From contig PDPE01000006.1 in NCBI GenBank assembly GCA_002747395.1, forward strand, positions 1 to 44,451: DNA of 44,451 nt, given 5' to 3'. Shown piece by piece: positions 44,203 through 44,451 of the stretch (position 1 is the first letter of the stretch; each line of letters starts with the position of its first letter). The notes below the pieces were generated by a model. The model ran no database searches, had not been told where the DNA came from, and saw only the letters and a list, made by a program, of their open reading frames with translations. Source of the DNA: Pseudomonadota bacterium (GTDB lineage: Bacteria; Pseudomonadota; Gammaproteobacteria; Pseudomonadales; Oleiphilaceae). Position numbers and translations under genes: made by a program.

Positions 44203-44451
44203 CTATTGAAAAAGCGTTTCTACCGAGTTTGCTGTCAATATCTGCTCCAGCCAGTGATCCAGCTCTGAGTCAGTTGCGTTCTTAAGCCGCTGTATGGTCG
44301 CCTCCGGGCACTCCCCAAACTTCAGTGCTATCAGTTTTTCCAATGAGGCTGCCTTTCCTTCAATCTTTCCTTCAATTCTTCCTTCAGCTTTTCCGCGAGC
44401 CTCACCTCTTGCTTCGCCTCTTGCCTCAAGCTTTTCTGCAAATGTCATCAG
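44203..44451 (-). CDS. Rpn-family PD-(D/E)XK nuclease/transposase-like protein, C-terminal part (cut by window edge)
   Basis: The frame enters from the right edge (codon CTG before the internal ATG) and ends at 44203. The 82 residues include a charged repeat tract (EARGEARGEARGKAEGRIEG, then KIEGK) and a tail SLEKLIALKFGECPEATIQR, then LDHWLEQILTANSVETLF. That tail is characteristic of Rpn/YhgA-like recombination-promoting nucleases of the PD-(D/E)XK transposase group. The catalytic domain lies outside the window. These genes are often multicopy and mobile in gammaproteobacteria. It faces the end of the eut operon, with a 165-bp gap between them in which I see no clear terminator. Confidence 0.75.
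   Translation of the reverse strand: MMTFAEKLEARGEARGEARGKAEGRIEGKIEGKAASLEKLIALKFGECPEATIQRLKNATDSELDHWLEQILTANSVETLFQ

Overview
The window comes from a gammaproteobacterium. This is judged from the proteins (tmcA, hemG, upp-uraA, gltX, bioA, a YjiR/YjiS-like pair, enteric-order eut genes), the CCA-encoded tRNAs and the moderate GC content. Insertion-sequence scraps, an Rpn-type transposase/nuclease fragment and many short tandem duplications suggest a repeat-rich, possibly host-associated marine lineage such as Oceanospirillales/Endozoicomonas-like bacteria. That placement is inference only.

Left part (1-9.4 kb): debris of an IS3-family and an IS5-family transposase and a deleted SRPBCC gene are followed by a DUF1127 gene divergent from a MocR-type GntR/aminotransferase regulator. 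At least five copies of one motif lie in or beside their shared upstream region. Next come a hybrid histidine kinase with a degenerate ATP-binding box, pdxH, tmcA and a crotonase-family gene.

Middle part (9.4-27.6 kb): a promoter and cobalamin riboswitch lead a BtuD/F/C-like vitamin B12 ABC transporter operon. After it lie a ZnuA-like zinc-binding protein, hemG, upp, a uraA broken by a 1-nt frameshift, a YcbL-like metallo-hydrolase, gltX, tRNA-Ala(GGC) and tRNA-Glu(UUC). Then come a two-half PTPS/QueD-like protein, a saccharopine-dehydrogenase-like oxidoreductase, bioA, a DHH phosphoesterase, a repeat-rich lipoprotein and the glutathione-dependent formaldehyde dehydrogenase frmA.

Right part (28.0-44.0 kb): one long co-directional ethanolamine-utilisation microcompartment operon in the order eutS-P-Q-T-D-M-M2-N-E-J-G-H-A-B-C-L-pduS-pduT. 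The order is that of the enteric operon, with three differences. eutM is duplicated, eutK and eutR are absent, and a PduS/PduT-like cobalamin-reductase and Fe-S shell pair sits in their place. EutH imports ethanolamine and EutBC (adenosylcobalamin-dependent) splits it to acetaldehyde and ammonia. EutE makes acetyl-CoA, EutD acetyl-phosphate, EutQ/EutP may make acetate plus ATP, and EutG reduces acetaldehyde to ethanol to recycle NADH. EutA reactivates the lyase. PduS, PduT and EutT together look like a complete lumenal route from oxidised cobalamin to adenosylcobalamin. The riboswitch-controlled B12 importer 18 kb upstream would supply the cofactor. No eut regulator is visible.

A recurrent pattern is that short tandem duplications (13-20 bp units, 2-6 copies, all of different sequence) occur at gene ends, inside C-terminal tails (TmcA, EutT, EutJ), in a lipoprotein linker and between genes.
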